Positions 34,110 through 43,290 are shown, counted from the stretch's first letter. The stretch: DNA of 64,000 nt from an uncultured Acetatifactor sp. (GCA_934436435.1 CAKSAN010000015.1:12926-76925), one strand, 5' to 3'. The notes: generated by a model from the letters alone, not told the origin. Translations and numbers: made by a program.

Positions 34110-34334
34110 ATGAAGCGTATTATATGGGGAAATCCCATGATTAAGTCTGCCGGATATGATGCCCAGCAGCAGATGCTGGAGATCGAATTTGCAAGTGACG
34201 GTCAGATATGTCAGTTTGACAATGTGCCGGAAGATATCTGGTATCGCTTTCGGAGTCACCACCTTCCGGAGTTCTTTTTCCATAATTTCATTATGGGACA
34301 TTATCCGGAACGAAAATTGCAGGAAATCGGGTAG
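34110..34334 (+). CDS. KTSC domain protein
   Basis: The 74-residue protein matches the KTSC domain: MIKSAGYDAQQQMLEIEFAS, then the aromatic VPEDIWYRF and the terminal FHNFIMGHYPERKLQ. The family is small and functionally uncharacterised; some members are fused to nucleic-acid enzymes. AAGGAGA lies about 10 bases before ATG 34110, which is preferred over the in-frame upstream start at 34065. Confidence 0.82.
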   Translation: MKRIIWGNPMIKSAGYDAQQQMLEIEFASDGQICQFDNVPEDIWYRFRSHHLPEFFFHNFIMGHYPERKLQEIG

Positions 34335-34384
34335 GGAGCCTTGGCATACGGGGAATACAAAAAGGGGAATGTTAATATAAAAGC

Positions 34385-34424
34385 AAAAGCCGCGGAGACA
34401 AAATATCTTCCGCGGCTTTTGGCT
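34385..34424 (+). terminator. Terminator after the KTSC gene
   Basis: AAAAGCCGCGGA (34385-34396) pairs perfectly with TCCGCGGCTTTT (34409-34420), with A and T runs on both sides. Confidence 0.85.
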
Positions 34425-34541
34425 TTTAAAGTTTTGCATAAATCTCTTTCCCAAAAAAGTGGAATATGCTATACTGTTACAGAAGTCTTGTCTGATGGAG
34501 GGTAAGACTTTCGAAATAGGAAGAGAGACGTTAATATATTC

Positions 34542-35498
34542 ATGGCAAGAGAACTTCAACAGACATCGCCGGAGAACCGGCGAAAAAGAGTGCAGCGGTT
34601 GAAGCGGATGATCGTAGGTATCGTGGCAGCGGGGCTGGTGATTCCGATTCTGTGCTGTGTGTATCTGATCTGTCGGCTGCATACCATTGGCGGAACTTTG
34701 AGGGAGCTGGAGCAGAGGCTGGAAGAGCTGGACAGCAGGTATCAGGAGATACAGACGTTGTTGCAGCAGATGGGAGAACAGGAAACAGCACCTGCACAGA
34801 CATCGCGGATACAGGAAGATACACCTGCCGTCGAGGCTTCGGAACCCATAATACCGGAAAGCACCGGACAGGAAACGATCCACAAAGTGTATCTGACCTT
34901 TGATGATGGCCCCAGTATTTATACGAATGAAATTCTGGATATTCTGGACAGCTATCATGTGAAGGCGACTTTTTTTGTGGTAGGGAAGGAAGGCGACAGC
35001 GCAGAGGAAGCCCTGCAGCGGATCGTGGAGGAAGGCCATACGCTGGGAATGCATTCCTACAGTCATAAGTATAAGGAACTGTATGAATCCATGGACAGCT
35101 TCACAGAGGACTTTGCTCAGATCCGGAATTATATTTATCAGGCAACAGGGGTAGAGAGTGTCTGCTACCGCTTCCCGGGAGGAAGCTCCAATACGGTCAG
35201 CGAGATCGATATGCATGAGTTTATCGACTATCTGGACAGTCAGGGAGTGGAATATTATGACTGGAATGTGTCTTCCGGAGACGGCGGAAGCATGAAGCTT
35301 TCTACAGATACGCTGCTGGAGAATTGCACGAAGGACATCGACAACAGAGACACTTCCATCGTGCTGCTGCATGATTCTGCGGAGAAACCGACGACGGTCG
35401 AGGCTCTGCCGGACATCATAGAGAATATTCTGGCCAGGCCGGATACGGTGATCCTGCCGATTACGGAGAATACCAGGCCGGTTCATCATATAGAGTAA
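34542..35498 (+). CDS. Membrane-anchored polysaccharide deacetylase (CE4/NodB family)
   Basis: The 318-residue protein has an N-terminal membrane anchor (about residues 23-44), a short coiled coil (LRELEQRLEELDSRYQEIQT) and a NodB domain from about residue 110. All CE4 motifs are present: YLTFDDGPS (catalytic Asp), HSYSHKY (metal His residues), RFPGG, DWNVSSGD and VLLHDS. It would remove N-acetyl groups from peptidoglycan or a secondary polymer outside the cell. An extended -10 box TGCTATACT at 34467-34475 lies upstream. AGGAAGAGAGA precedes the ATG, rather far. Confidence 0.92.
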   Translation: MARELQQTSPENRRKRVQRLKRMIVGIVAAGLVIPILCCVYLICRLHTIGGTLRELEQRLEELDSRYQEIQTLLQQMGEQETAPAQTSRIQEDTPAVEASEPIIPESTGQETIHKVYLTFDDGPSIYTNEILDILDSYHVKATFFVVGKEGDSAEEALQRIVEEGHTLGMHSYSHKYKELYESMDSFTEDFAQIRNYIYQATGVESVCYRFPGGSSNTVSEIDMHEFIDYLDSQGVEYYDWNVSSGDGGSMKLSTDTLLENCTKDIDNRDTSIVLLHDSAEKPTTVEALPDIIENILARPDTVILPITENTRPVHHIE

Positions 35499-35588
35499 TG
35501 TATAAACACAGATCTGCTGCGGTTTCGGGAGTTCGCAGAACGCAGAAATCGCTTATAAAGAATAAGAAGTGAATGGAGGTACATAATC

Positions 35589-36476
35589 ATGGGATTTTTC
35601 TCAGATTTGAAGGAAGATCTTTCCCAGGCAGTCAATGAACTGATGCCGGAGGAGGAACTGGATCAGGCTGCTGCGGAAGCAACAAAGGAGCAGCCGGCAC
35701 AAGAAAATACGCAGGAGGCATCCCCGGTGGTACAGCCCACAGAGGATACAGCAAGTGACAATGCAGCATTGGAAGAGATGCTGAAGAACCTGGGCTCTAT
35801 TGAGATTCCCCAGGAAGAGGAAGCAAAGCAGCCGGGTGGGGAAGAAGTGCCGCAGGCGGTAGCAGCACCTGTGGAAACAGCCGTACCGGAACTGGATCTG
35901 GACAGTGTACTTCAGAACGATATGACCGTAGGCAATGTTCTGGAGCAGGAGAATACAGAGAAGAACAAAGGAGCAGAGAAGAGAATGGACGCAAAAATCG
36001 CATCAGATGAAACAGCAATTATCACCGCAGGCATGGTGATCACAGGAGACGTAAGTTCGGAAGGATCTATGGATCTGGTAGGTACGATCAACGGAAATAT
36101 TGATATTCTGGGTAAACTGAATATTACCGGATATATCACCGGCAATTCCAAGGCAGCCGAGATTTTTGCAGAGGGTGCCAAGATCAACGGCGAGATCATC
36201 AGCGAAGGCTCCGTGAAGATCGGTGCAAGTTCTGTAGTCATCGGCAACATCACTGCTACCAGTGCAGCCATTGCAGGTGCGGTCAAGGGTGATATTGATG
36301 TGCAGGGACCTGTAGTGCTGGATTCCTCTGCCATTGTAATGGGCAATATCAAGTCCAAGTCCGTACAGATCAACAACGGTGCGGTCATCGAAGGTATGTG
36401 TTCACAGTGCTATGCGGATGTCAGCCCGACTTCCTTCTTCGATGATTACAAGCCTGAGAAAAAGAAAGCAAAATAA
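35589..36476 (+). CDS. Bactofilin-like polymer-forming cytoskeletal protein
   Basis: Of 295 residues, the first 135 are acidic and disordered (repeated Glu/Gln/Ala-rich segments). Residues about 140-280 form a right-handed beta-helix of the bactofilin (DUF583) type: GMVITGDVSSEGSMDLVGTI, then NGNIDILGKLNITGYITGNS and INGEIISEGSVKIGASSVVI. Bactofilins polymerise without nucleotide and scaffold envelope enzymes. The long N-terminal extension is unusual. AATGGAGG precedes the ATG. It sits directly ahead of pyrH, where other bacteria have rpsB-tsf. Confidence 0.88.
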   Translation: MGFFSDLKEDLSQAVNELMPEEELDQAAAEATKEQPAQENTQEASPVVQPTEDTASDNAALEEMLKNLGSIEIPQEEEAKQPGGEEVPQAVAAPVETAVPELDLDSVLQNDMTVGNVLEQENTEKNKGAEKRMDAKIASDETAIITAGMVITGDVSSEGSMDLVGTINGNIDILGKLNITGYITGNSKAAEIFAEGAKINGEIISEGSVKIGASSVVIGNITATSAAIAGAVKGDIDVQGPVVLDSSAIVMGNIKSKSVQINNGAVIEGMCSQCYADVSPTSFFDDYKPEKKKAK

Positions 36477-36489
36477 GGAGCATGAGACC

Positions 36490-37185
36490 ATGAAGAGAAT
36501 ATTACTGAAACTCAGCGGAGAAGCACTGGCGGGAGAGAAGAAGACCGGTTTTGATGAGGAGACTGTCAGAAAGGTAGCATTGCAGGTAAAAGAACTGGTA
36601 GACGACGGCATTCAGGTGGGCATCGTCATCGGCGGCGGCAACTTCTGGAGGGGACGTTCCAGCGAGAACATTGACCGTACCAAGGCAGACCAGATCGGAA
36701 TGCTGGCGACGATCATGAACTGCATTTATGTCTCCGAGATCTTCCGTTCCGTAGGCATGATGACCAATATTCTGACCCCCTTTGAGTGCGGTTCCTTTAC
36801 CAAATTGTTCTCCAAGGACAGAGCCAACAAATATTTTGCAAAAGGCATGGTAGTGTTCTTCGCAGGCGGTACGGGACATCCTTATTTCTCCACCGATACC
36901 GGTGTGGTCCTTCGTGCCATTGAAGTGGAAGCAGACGTGATCCTGCTGGCTAAGGCGATTGACGGTGTCTATAATGCAGATCCCGCCAAGGATCCTACAG
37001 CGAAGAAATATGATGAAGTATCCATTGATGAGGTCATTGCGAAGAATCTTCAGGTAGTAGATATGACAGCTTCCATTCTGGCCAGAGATAATAAGATGCC
37101 CATGTGGGTATTCGGCCTGAATGAGGAGAACAGTATTGTAAACACCCTGAAGGGTAAGTTCAACGGAACCAAAGTAACAGTGTAA
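36490..37185 (+). CDS. pyrH: UMP kinase
   Basis: The 231-residue enzyme phosphorylates UMP to UDP in pyrimidine synthesis. It has the amino-acid-kinase fold motifs: RILLKLSGEAL at the N-terminus, IVIGGGNFWRG, FAGGTGHPYFSTDT and AIDGVYNADPAKDP. Length matches the bacterial family. ATG 36490 with AGGAG 9 bases upstream is the start. It begins a conserved block with frr, uppS, cdsA, dxr and rseP. Confidence 0.97.
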   Translation: MKRILLKLSGEALAGEKKTGFDEETVRKVALQVKELVDDGIQVGIVIGGGNFWRGRSSENIDRTKADQIGMLATIMNCIYVSEIFRSVGMMTNILTPFECGSFTKLFSKDRANKYFAKGMVVFFAGGTGHPYFSTDTGVVLRAIEVEADVILLAKAIDGVYNADPAKDPTAKKYDEVSIDEVIAKNLQVVDMTASILARDNKMPMWVFGLNEENSIVNTLKGKFNGTKVTV

Positions 37186-37240
37186 TATTCAGAATTGAAA
37201 TAAAAATGGAAAGGCGCAGAGCGCGGAAGAGAGGAAAATA

Positions 37241-37792
37241 ATGGACGCAAGAGTACAGGTATACAGTGACAAGATGCAGAAGGCTTATGAATTTCTGGAG
37301 GCAGATTACGCTGCTATCCGTGCGGGACGTGCGAACCCGCACGTACTGGATAAGCTGAGAGTAGATTATTACGGAACTCCTACCCCCATTCAGCAGGTAG
37401 GTAACGTGACCGTTCCCGAAGCACGTATCATCCAGATCGCTCCCTGGGAGAAGTCTCTGATCAAAGAGATCGAGAAGGCAATCATGACTTCTGATATCGG
37501 CATCAATCCTTCCAACGACGGAAGTGTGATCCGCCTGGTATTCCCGGAACTTACCGAGGAGCGCAGAAAAGATCTGGTAAAAGAAGTGAAGAAGAAGGGT
37601 GAGGAAGGCAAAGTAGCCATCCGTAACATCAGAAGAGACGGCAACGATGCCTTCAAGAAGCTGGCAAAGACAGAAGTATCCGAAGATGAGATCAAGGGTC
37701 TGGAAGATGATCTGCAGAAGCTGACCGACAAGTATGTAAAGGATATTGATGCCTTGATCGACACCAAGTCCAAGGAGATCATGACGGTTTAA
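37241..37792 (+). CDS. frr: Ribosome recycling factor
   Basis: A 183-residue protein with the RRF two-domain fold: AIRAGRANPHVLDKLRVDYY, then GTPTPIQQVGNVTVPEARII and IGINPSNDGSVIRLVFPELT, and TEERRKDLVKEVKK. With EF-G it splits post-termination ribosomes. The size is exactly that of the family. AGAGAGG precedes the ATG; it lies 55 bases after pyrH in the same operon. Confidence 0.97.
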   Translation: MDARVQVYSDKMQKAYEFLEADYAAIRAGRANPHVLDKLRVDYYGTPTPIQQVGNVTVPEARIIQIAPWEKSLIKEIEKAIMTSDIGINPSNDGSVIRLVFPELTEERRKDLVKEVKKKGEEGKVAIRNIRRDGNDAFKKLAKTEVSEDEIKGLEDDLQKLTDKYVKDIDALIDTKSKEIMTV

Positions 37793-37806
37793 GAAGGTTT
37801 AAAAGT

Positions 37807-38526
37807 ATGGAAGAAAATCTGAAAATTCCGAATCACGTAGCAATTATTCTGGACGGCAACGGCCGTTGGGCCAAGGCAAAAGGCATGCCCCGCAATTACG
37901 GGCATGTGCAGGGAGCGAAGACGGTGGAAGTGATCTGTGAAGAGGCGTACCGTATGGGAATCCAGTATCTGACGGTATATGCTTTTTCCACGGAGAACTG
38001 GAACCGCCCGCAGGATGAAGTGGATGCGTTGATGAAGCTGCTTCGCAATTATATGAAGACCTGCCTGAAAACAGCGGAGAAGAACCGTATGTGCGTCAGA
38101 GTTCTGGGAGACAAGACCGGACTGGATGAGGATATCCGGACACGGATCGCGGAACTGGAAGAGGCAACGAAGAATAACGATGGTCTGCATTTCCAGATTG
38201 CCATCAATTACGGCGGCAGGGATGAGATCGTCCGTGCCGTGAGGAGACTGTCCGAAAAAGTACAAAGCGGAGAGGTGGATCCCGCCGGGATTACAGCGGA
38301 CACCTTGGAAGGTTATCTGGATACCGCGGGAATTCCGGATCCGGATCTGCTGATCCGTACCTGTAACGAACAGAGGATTTCCAATTTCCTGCTGTGGCAG
38401 CTGGCGTATACGGAATTTTATTTTACCCCGGTTCCCTGGCCGGATTTTACAAAAGAAGAATTGAGCAAGGCTGTGGAGGCATATAATCATAGAGACAGAA
38501 GATATGGTGGCCTGAAGGAGGAATAG
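37807..38526 (+). CDS. uppS: Isoprenyl transferase (undecaprenyl diphosphate synthase family)
   Basis: The 239-residue cis-prenyltransferase has the motifs HVAIILDGNGRWAKAKGM (catalytic Asp), YAFSTENWNRP, INYGGRDEI and DPDLLIRTCNEQRISNFLLW. It builds the C55 lipid carrier used by peptidoglycan and by the polysaccharide cluster earlier in the window. The usual Ser-Gly-Glu in the RTSGE motif is CNE here (residues TCNEQR), a mild variation. It lies 15 bases after frr. Confidence 0.95.
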   Translation: MEENLKIPNHVAIILDGNGRWAKAKGMPRNYGHVQGAKTVEVICEEAYRMGIQYLTVYAFSTENWNRPQDEVDALMKLLRNYMKTCLKTAEKNRMCVRVLGDKTGLDEDIRTRIAELEEATKNNDGLHFQIAINYGGRDEIVRAVRRLSEKVQSGEVDPAGITADTLEGYLDTAGIPDPDLLIRTCNEQRISNFLLWQLAYTEFYFTPVPWPDFTKEELSKAVEAYNHRDRRYGGLKEE

Positions 38527-38529
38527 TTT

Positions 38530-39357
38530 ATGTTTTGGACCCGTTTGCTCAGTGGCATCGTGTTGCTTGTTATTGCACTGGCTACGTTCAGCTTCGGCAA
38601 TGTATTTCTGGCAGTGCCGTTGTGGCTGATTTCTCTGGTGGCATACAGAGAGCTTACCAAGGCATTAAAATGTGCAACGGATGAGAAAAAATGCAATGCA
38701 CTGGAATGGATCGGTTTCGTGGGAGTGACGGCGTATTATGCAACATTGTTCTTCACAAGAGACCATACCTTATTGCTTATGTGCATTGTGGGATTGTTCA
38801 TGGCGGAAATGTTCTGCTATGTGGCGACTTTCCCCAAATATCAGGCCAGTCAGGTTATGGCGGCCGTATTTTCTTTCCTGTATGCACCGGTATTGTTATC
38901 CTTCGTTTATCTGACCAGAGAATGCGATCACGGGATCTACATGGTATGGCTGATACTGATCAGTTCCTGGGGATGTGATACCTGCGCTTATGTCGTGGGA
39001 AAACTGATCGGGAAAAAGCATATTTTCCCGGAACTCAGCCCGCATAAGTCACTGGAGGGCTGTATCGGCGGTGTGCTGGGTACAGCGTTGATCGGTGGAT
39101 TATATGCTTATTTCTTCGTGGAGAAGACCTTTCCGGATCAGACGATCACCTGGATCATTGCCTTTATCTGCGCAGCAGGCGCGGTGATGAGTATGGTGGG
39201 AGATCTGGCGGCTTCTGCCATTAAGCGGAATCATAATATCAAGGATTACGGCAAGCTGATCCCGGGGCATGGCGGTATCATGGATCGTTTTGACAGCATG
39301 ACGGTGACAGCACCCATGACGTATTTTCTTACCATCCTTATGATGGGACTTCGCTAA
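38530..39357 (+). CDS. cdsA: Phosphatidate cytidylyltransferase
   Basis: A 275-residue membrane protein with about eight helices and the CDP-diglyceride synthase signature near the C-terminus (SMVGDLAASAIKRNHNIKDY, then GKLIPGHGGIMDRFDSM), plus WGCDTCAYVVGKLIGKKH. It converts phosphatidate and CTP to CDP-diacylglycerol for phospholipid synthesis. It starts 4 bases after uppS with GGAGGA upstream, so the two are tightly coupled. Confidence 0.96.
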   Translation: MFWTRLLSGIVLLVIALATFSFGNVFLAVPLWLISLVAYRELTKALKCATDEKKCNALEWIGFVGVTAYYATLFFTRDHTLLLMCIVGLFMAEMFCYVATFPKYQASQVMAAVFSFLYAPVLLSFVYLTRECDHGIYMVWLILISSWGCDTCAYVVGKLIGKKHIFPELSPHKSLEGCIGGVLGTALIGGLYAYFFVEKTFPDQTITWIIAFICAAGAVMSMVGDLAASAIKRNHNIKDYGKLIPGHGGIMDRFDSMTVTAPMTYFLTILMMGLR

Positions 39358-39390
39358 GCGCCTGGGCTAAGATACAAGGAGCATAGAACA

Positions 39391-40545
39391 ATGAAAAAAA
39401 TAGCAATTCTGGGGTCTACCGGTTCCATCGGAACCCAGACTCTGGAGGTCGTTCGCAATAATCCGGAATTGCAGGTGGTAGCACTGGCAGCCGGAAAAAG
39501 CGTAGAACAGATGGAACAGCAGATCAGAGAATTCCATCCTCTGATCGCCGGTATGTGGAGTGAGGAAGCGGCCGCAGACCTGCGGAGCCGTGTGGCAGAC
39601 CTGCCTGTGAAGGTTGTAACGGGTATGGATGGTCTGTTGGAGATTGCGGTAATGCCCGAGGCGCAGGTATTAGTGACGGCGATTGTGGGAATGATTGGTA
39701 TCAGACCGACGATTGCAGCCATTGAGGCAGGGAAGGATATTGCCCTGGCCAATAAGGAGACACTGGTAACGGCAGGACATATCATTATGCCGTTAGCGGC
39801 GAAAATGGGTGTCAGGATCCTGCCGGTGGACAGCGAACACAGCGCGATCTTCCAATCATTGAACGGAGAACCGGCCGGAAGGATCGAGAAGATCCTGCTT
39901 ACGGCATCCGGTGGACCCTTCCGTGGCAGAACCAGAGAACAGCTGAAAAATATTCAGGTGGAGGATGCCTTGAAGCATCCCAACTGGTCCATGGGACGGA
40001 AGATCACCATTGATTCTTCCACACTGGTAAATAAGGGACTGGAAGTCATGGAAGTAAAGTGGCTGTTCGGTGTGGACCTGGATCAGATTCAGGTCATCGT
40101 GCATCCCCAGAGCATTATCCACTCCGCGGTACAGTATGTGGACGGAGCAGTGATCGCGCAACTGGGAACGCCGGATATGAAGCTGCCGATCCAGTACGCC
40201 CTGTTTTATCCGGATCGTCGTCCCATGCCGGGAAAACGCCTGGATTTCTATGAGCTGGCACAGGTGACATTCGAAAAGCCGGATATGGAGACTTTCTACG
40301 GCCTGAAGCTTGCTTACGATGCACAGCGTATCGGCGGCAGTATGCCGACAGTATACAACGCGGCCAACGAGAAGGCGGTAGGACTGTTCCTGGATCGCAA
40401 GATCGCATACCTTCAGATTCCGGAGCTGATCCGGGAAGCCATGGAGCAGCATAAGGTGATCGAGAACCCGAATGTGGAGGAAATCCTGGAGACAGAGGCA
40501 TCTGTCTATGATTTTATTGAAAAAGTGTATTCTGAGAGGCAATAA
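39391..40545 (+). CDS. dxr: 1-deoxy-D-xylulose 5-phosphate reductoisomerase
   Basis: The 384-residue enzyme makes 2-C-methyl-D-erythritol 4-phosphate in the MEP isoprenoid pathway. NADPH binding is at KIAILGSTGSIGTQTLEVVR. The metal and substrate site is VDSEHSAIFQSLNG, followed by LTASGGPFRG, MGRKITIDSSTLVNKGLEVM and VHPQSIIHS. ACAAGGAGC precedes the ATG. The gene ends one base before rseP starts. Confidence 0.97.
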   Translation: MKKIAILGSTGSIGTQTLEVVRNNPELQVVALAAGKSVEQMEQQIREFHPLIAGMWSEEAAADLRSRVADLPVKVVTGMDGLLEIAVMPEAQVLVTAIVGMIGIRPTIAAIEAGKDIALANKETLVTAGHIIMPLAAKMGVRILPVDSEHSAIFQSLNGEPAGRIEKILLTASGGPFRGRTREQLKNIQVEDALKHPNWSMGRKITIDSSTLVNKGLEVMEVKWLFGVDLDQIQVIVHPQSIIHSAVQYVDGAVIAQLGTPDMKLPIQYALFYPDRRPMPGKRLDFYELAQVTFEKPDMETFYGLKLAYDAQRIGGSMPTVYNAANEKAVGLFLDRKIAYLQIPELIREAMEQHKVIENPNVEEILETEASVYDFIEKVYSERQ

Positions 40546-41601
40546 ATGGTTACTTTGATCTTGTTTGTATTGATCTTTGGGGTGGTGGTGATCTCACATG
40601 AATTCGGACATTTTCTGCTGGCGAAGGCCAATGGAATTCATGTGATAGAATTTTCCGTGGGCATGGGTCCCAATCTGTTTTCCTTCCAAAAGGGAGACAC
40701 CAAATATTCCCTGAAGCTTCTTCCCATCGGCGGAGCCTGTATGTTCGAGGGCGAGGATGGGCTGAATGAGAAGGAGGAAGGGGAGGATCACAGCGGATCC
40801 TTCCTGAATGCCAATGTGTGGGCGAGGATATCCACGGTACTGGCAGGTCCGGTCTTCAACTTTATTCTGGGTTTTATCATTGCCTTCATTATGGTGAATC
40901 TGATTGTGATCCGGGATCCGGTAGCCACAGAGGTTGTGGATGGCGGTGCCGCACAGGAAGCAGGACTGGAGGCCGGTGACAGGATTTTGTCCTTAAACGG
41001 CAGTAAAATACACCTCTATGAAGAAATACAGTTATTTACGCTGACCTACCGCGGTGGAGATGTCACGGTGGAATATGAAAGAGACGGTGTAAAGGGGACG
41101 ACAACACTGACACCGAAGTATGATGAGAGTGCAGGACGCTATATGATCGGTATCAGCAACGCTGATTTTGTGGAACTGTCGGGACTGGACTGCTTCCGGT
41201 ATTCCTGGTATGAGATGCGCTACTGTGTGACTATGACCTGGAAGAGCCTGGCAATGCTGGTACAGGGGCAGGTGTCCAGACAGGATGTAGCCGGACCGGT
41301 GGGCATTGCGGTGAACGTTGTGGGCAAGACCTACGAGAGCACCAAGGACTATGGCTGGCAGAATGTATTGGTGAATATGCTGAACATCACACTGATGCTT
41401 ACCGTGAATCTGGGAATTCTGAATCTCCTGCCGATTCCCGCGCTGGATGGTGGCAGACTGGTATTCCTGATCTGGGAAGCCATCACGCATAAGCCGGTAC
41501 CTCCCGATAAAGAGGGCATGGTACACTTTATCGGACTGATGTTCTTCATGGTACTGATGGTGTTCCTGTTATTTAATGATCTGGTAAATATTTTCGGATA
41601 G
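40546..41601 (+). CDS. rseP: Site-2 metalloprotease RseP/RasP family
   Basis: The 351-residue intramembrane protease has the zinc motif HEFGHFLLAK (HExxH) near residue 18, a PDZ domain (about 120-195: DPVATEVVDGGAAQEAGLEA, GDRILSLNG) and the second zinc ligand in NLLPIPALDGGRLV near residue 300. It cleaves membrane-bound regulators such as anti-sigma factors and leftover signal peptides. The partner ispG, which often follows in Clostridia, is absent here. It is the last gene of the pyrH operon. Confidence 0.95.
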   Translation: MVTLILFVLIFGVVVISHEFGHFLLAKANGIHVIEFSVGMGPNLFSFQKGDTKYSLKLLPIGGACMFEGEDGLNEKEEGEDHSGSFLNANVWARISTVLAGPVFNFILGFIIAFIMVNLIVIRDPVATEVVDGGAAQEAGLEAGDRILSLNGSKIHLYEEIQLFTLTYRGGDVTVEYERDGVKGTTTLTPKYDESAGRYMIGISNADFVELSGLDCFRYSWYEMRYCVTMTWKSLAMLVQGQVSRQDVAGPVGIAVNVVGKTYESTKDYGWQNVLVNMLNITLMLTVNLGILNLLPIPALDGGRLVFLIWEAITHKPVPPDKEGMVHFIGLMFFMVLMVFLLFNDLVNIFG

Positions 41602-41628
41602 ACCGGATAGTTCAATAATTAAGATTCG

Positions 41629-41658
41629 TTGACAAAGGGCATACCGCATGGTATGCTC
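41629..41658 (+). promoter_or_regulatory. Overlapping terminator hairpin and possible promoter after rseP
   Basis: GGGCATACC (41637-41645) pairs with GGTATGCTC (41650-41658), followed by TTATTATATTTC, which fits a weak terminator. The same bases also read as TTGACA (41629-41634), 17 bases, TATGCT (41652-41657), which fits a promoter for the PP2C-like/kinase pair. The sequence does not decide between them. Confidence 0.55.
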
Positions 41659-41775
41659 TTATTATATTTCTTTGAAAAATTTCATGCCGGTCGGCAAAAG
41701 TTTTCCTAATGTAACAATGTAACACTGAAGTAAGAAACAGTACGGACAAAACAGAAGAAAGAGGGAGGAATGCGT

Positions 41776-42390
41776 ATGGAGCATGTGACAGCCTGCTATT
41801 GGCAAAAAGAGACCCCGGCAGGGCTATTTTTATCCTTGCAGCAACGAAAGTACCGCAGACGGCGGGCTTCTGTGGTAAGCGCCTGTATCTCAGACAGTAT
41901 CGAACAGGTGAGAAGTCTGCAAAGCAGAATGGATGAGGAATTGGAAGACGGAAGATTCCGGCAGCCTTGCGGGGAAAAATGGGCGGAATTTTTGGCAATG
42001 CAAAAGGAAGATAGCAATTATGCGGGAATTTTGTGCGTGGAAAACAGGGTCTTGCTTTTCAGTCACGGAAGAATGAGGATCTGCGGATGTTTTCGCAGAT
42101 TCGACAGGACACAATGGAAGACGATGCAGGAACCGTGCATGACAGGAGAAGTGGAGTCCGGCACGGCGATACTGCTGGCAGATAATGGATTCCTGAATTT
42201 CTGCGAGGAAGAACTGGCAGTATGTTTGCAGCCCCGGATCGTGGGGAATACGGATGTGAGGGATCCCGGGGAATGTGCTGCAAGGCGGTTGAAGGAACTG
42301 GGAGAAAAGGCAGAGAGACAGGGAGGAAAGCACATGGGGGCTGTGTGGATCCTGCCGATGGAAGGAGGAGCCGGATGGAGCAGAGAATAA
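41776..42390 (+). CDS. Degenerate PP2C-like protein paired with a Ser/Thr kinase
   Basis: The product is about 204 residues. Its second half resembles the end of PP2C phosphatases: GTAILLADNGFLNFCEEELA in place of the usual LLCSDGL...EEE, then CAARRLKELGEKAERQGGKH and MGAVWIL where PP2C has DNxTxxVV. The metal-binding Asp residues of active PP2C enzymes (DGxGG, and DG and DN) are not visible. I therefore infer a pseudo-phosphatase or a very diverged enzyme. GGGAGGA is 6 bases before ATG 41776. The stop overlaps the kinase gene by 16 bases. Confidence 0.55.
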   Translation: MEHVTACYWQKETPAGLFLSLQQRKYRRRRASVVSACISDSIEQVRSLQSRMDEELEDGRFRQPCGEKWAEFLAMQKEDSNYAGILCVENRVLLFSHGRMRICGCFRRFDRTQWKTMQEPCMTGEVESGTAILLADNGFLNFCEEELAVCLQPRIVGNTDVRDPGECAARRLKELGEKAERQGGKHMGAVWILPMEGGAGWSRE

Positions 42391-43241
42391 CGGAAGAGAC
42401 ACGCAGGGAACTGGCACAGCACGGATATCAGGATCCGGTGCTCCTGGGAAAGGGCAGTTTTTCCCAAGTATACCGTGTCCGGGACAGGGAAGGATGCTTC
42501 CGGGCATGTAAAATATCGGAAGTCACCGGGCAGTGGGAGCAGGAATGCCGTAACAGCAGGGAGATCTGTCATCCCATGTTCCCGGCTTACAGAGAACACT
42601 GGACAAACGGTGGGAAAGGCTATCTGATCATGGAATTCTGGGATGGCTGCGATCTGGGGAAAATGTTGGACAGGCGTGGAAGGCTGTCGCCGGGACAGGC
42701 GACCCGGATAGCCATGCAGATCACAGAAGGACTGCAATATCTTCATGAGCGTCCGCACCCTTTTCTCTACCGGGATCTGAAACCGGAAAATATTCGCATT
42801 CGTGTCGACGGTAGGGCGGGGATCCTGGATCTGGGATGTCTGTGGAACCGGGAGGAGGACTGGTCGGGAGCGGGGAACCGAAGCTGCAGCGCTCCGGAGC
42901 AGTTTGTGCCGGGGGAGATCCCCGGGGAAGAAAGTGATGTCTATGCAGTGGGCAGACTGCTGGCGGCTATGCTGGGAGACAGTACTGACGGCACGGTGCG
43001 GCGATCCGGAAGAGCATGGGGAGGCAATACCGCCAAACGTTACGGAAGAAAACAGCGAAGGCAGGAGAAGTGGCTTCGCAAAGTGATCGCTATGGCGACC
43101 TGTGAGGAGCGTAAGGATCGTATTCCGGATATAAAAACACTGCGGTCGCTTCTGGCGGTGACGGATGCTTCCGGAAGAGAGAAAAGACGTGCCTGCAAGG
43201 CGGCCGATTTTTATTATATCCGGAAGTTGTACTGTCCGTAG
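42375..43241 (+). CDS. Hanks-type Ser/Thr protein kinase without sensor domain
   Basis: A 288-residue soluble kinase. The glycine loop is LGKGSFSQVY (near residue 24), the ATP lysine lies in RACKIS (near 46), the catalytic loop is YRDLKPENI (Asp134, His of HRD replaced by Tyr) and the metal motif is DLG (Asp152). CSAPEQF takes the place of APE. No transmembrane or PASTA domain is present, unlike PrkC. GGAGGAG precedes ATG 42375, inside the end of the PP2C-like gene, so the two are translationally coupled and probably act together. Confidence 0.88.
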   Translation: MEQRITEETRRELAQHGYQDPVLLGKGSFSQVYRVRDREGCFRACKISEVTGQWEQECRNSREICHPMFPAYREHWTNGGKGYLIMEFWDGCDLGKMLDRRGRLSPGQATRIAMQITEGLQYLHERPHPFLYRDLKPENIRIRVDGRAGILDLGCLWNREEDWSGAGNRSCSAPEQFVPGEIPGEESDVYAVGRLLAAMLGDSTDGTVRRSGRAWGGNTAKRYGRKQRRQEKWLRKVIAMATCEERKDRIPDIKTLRSLLAVTDASGREKRRACKAADFYYIRKLYCP

Positions 43242-43290
43242 TTGTACACTCCGTGCTCGAACACAATCAAGAAATTTTACAAAAAAGTGC

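Noticed and set aside
34068..35489. 473-codon minus-strand open frame opposite the deacetylase and KTSC genes
   Set aside because: It lies antisense to two genes with clear family motifs, resembles no protein family and has no ribosome binding site.
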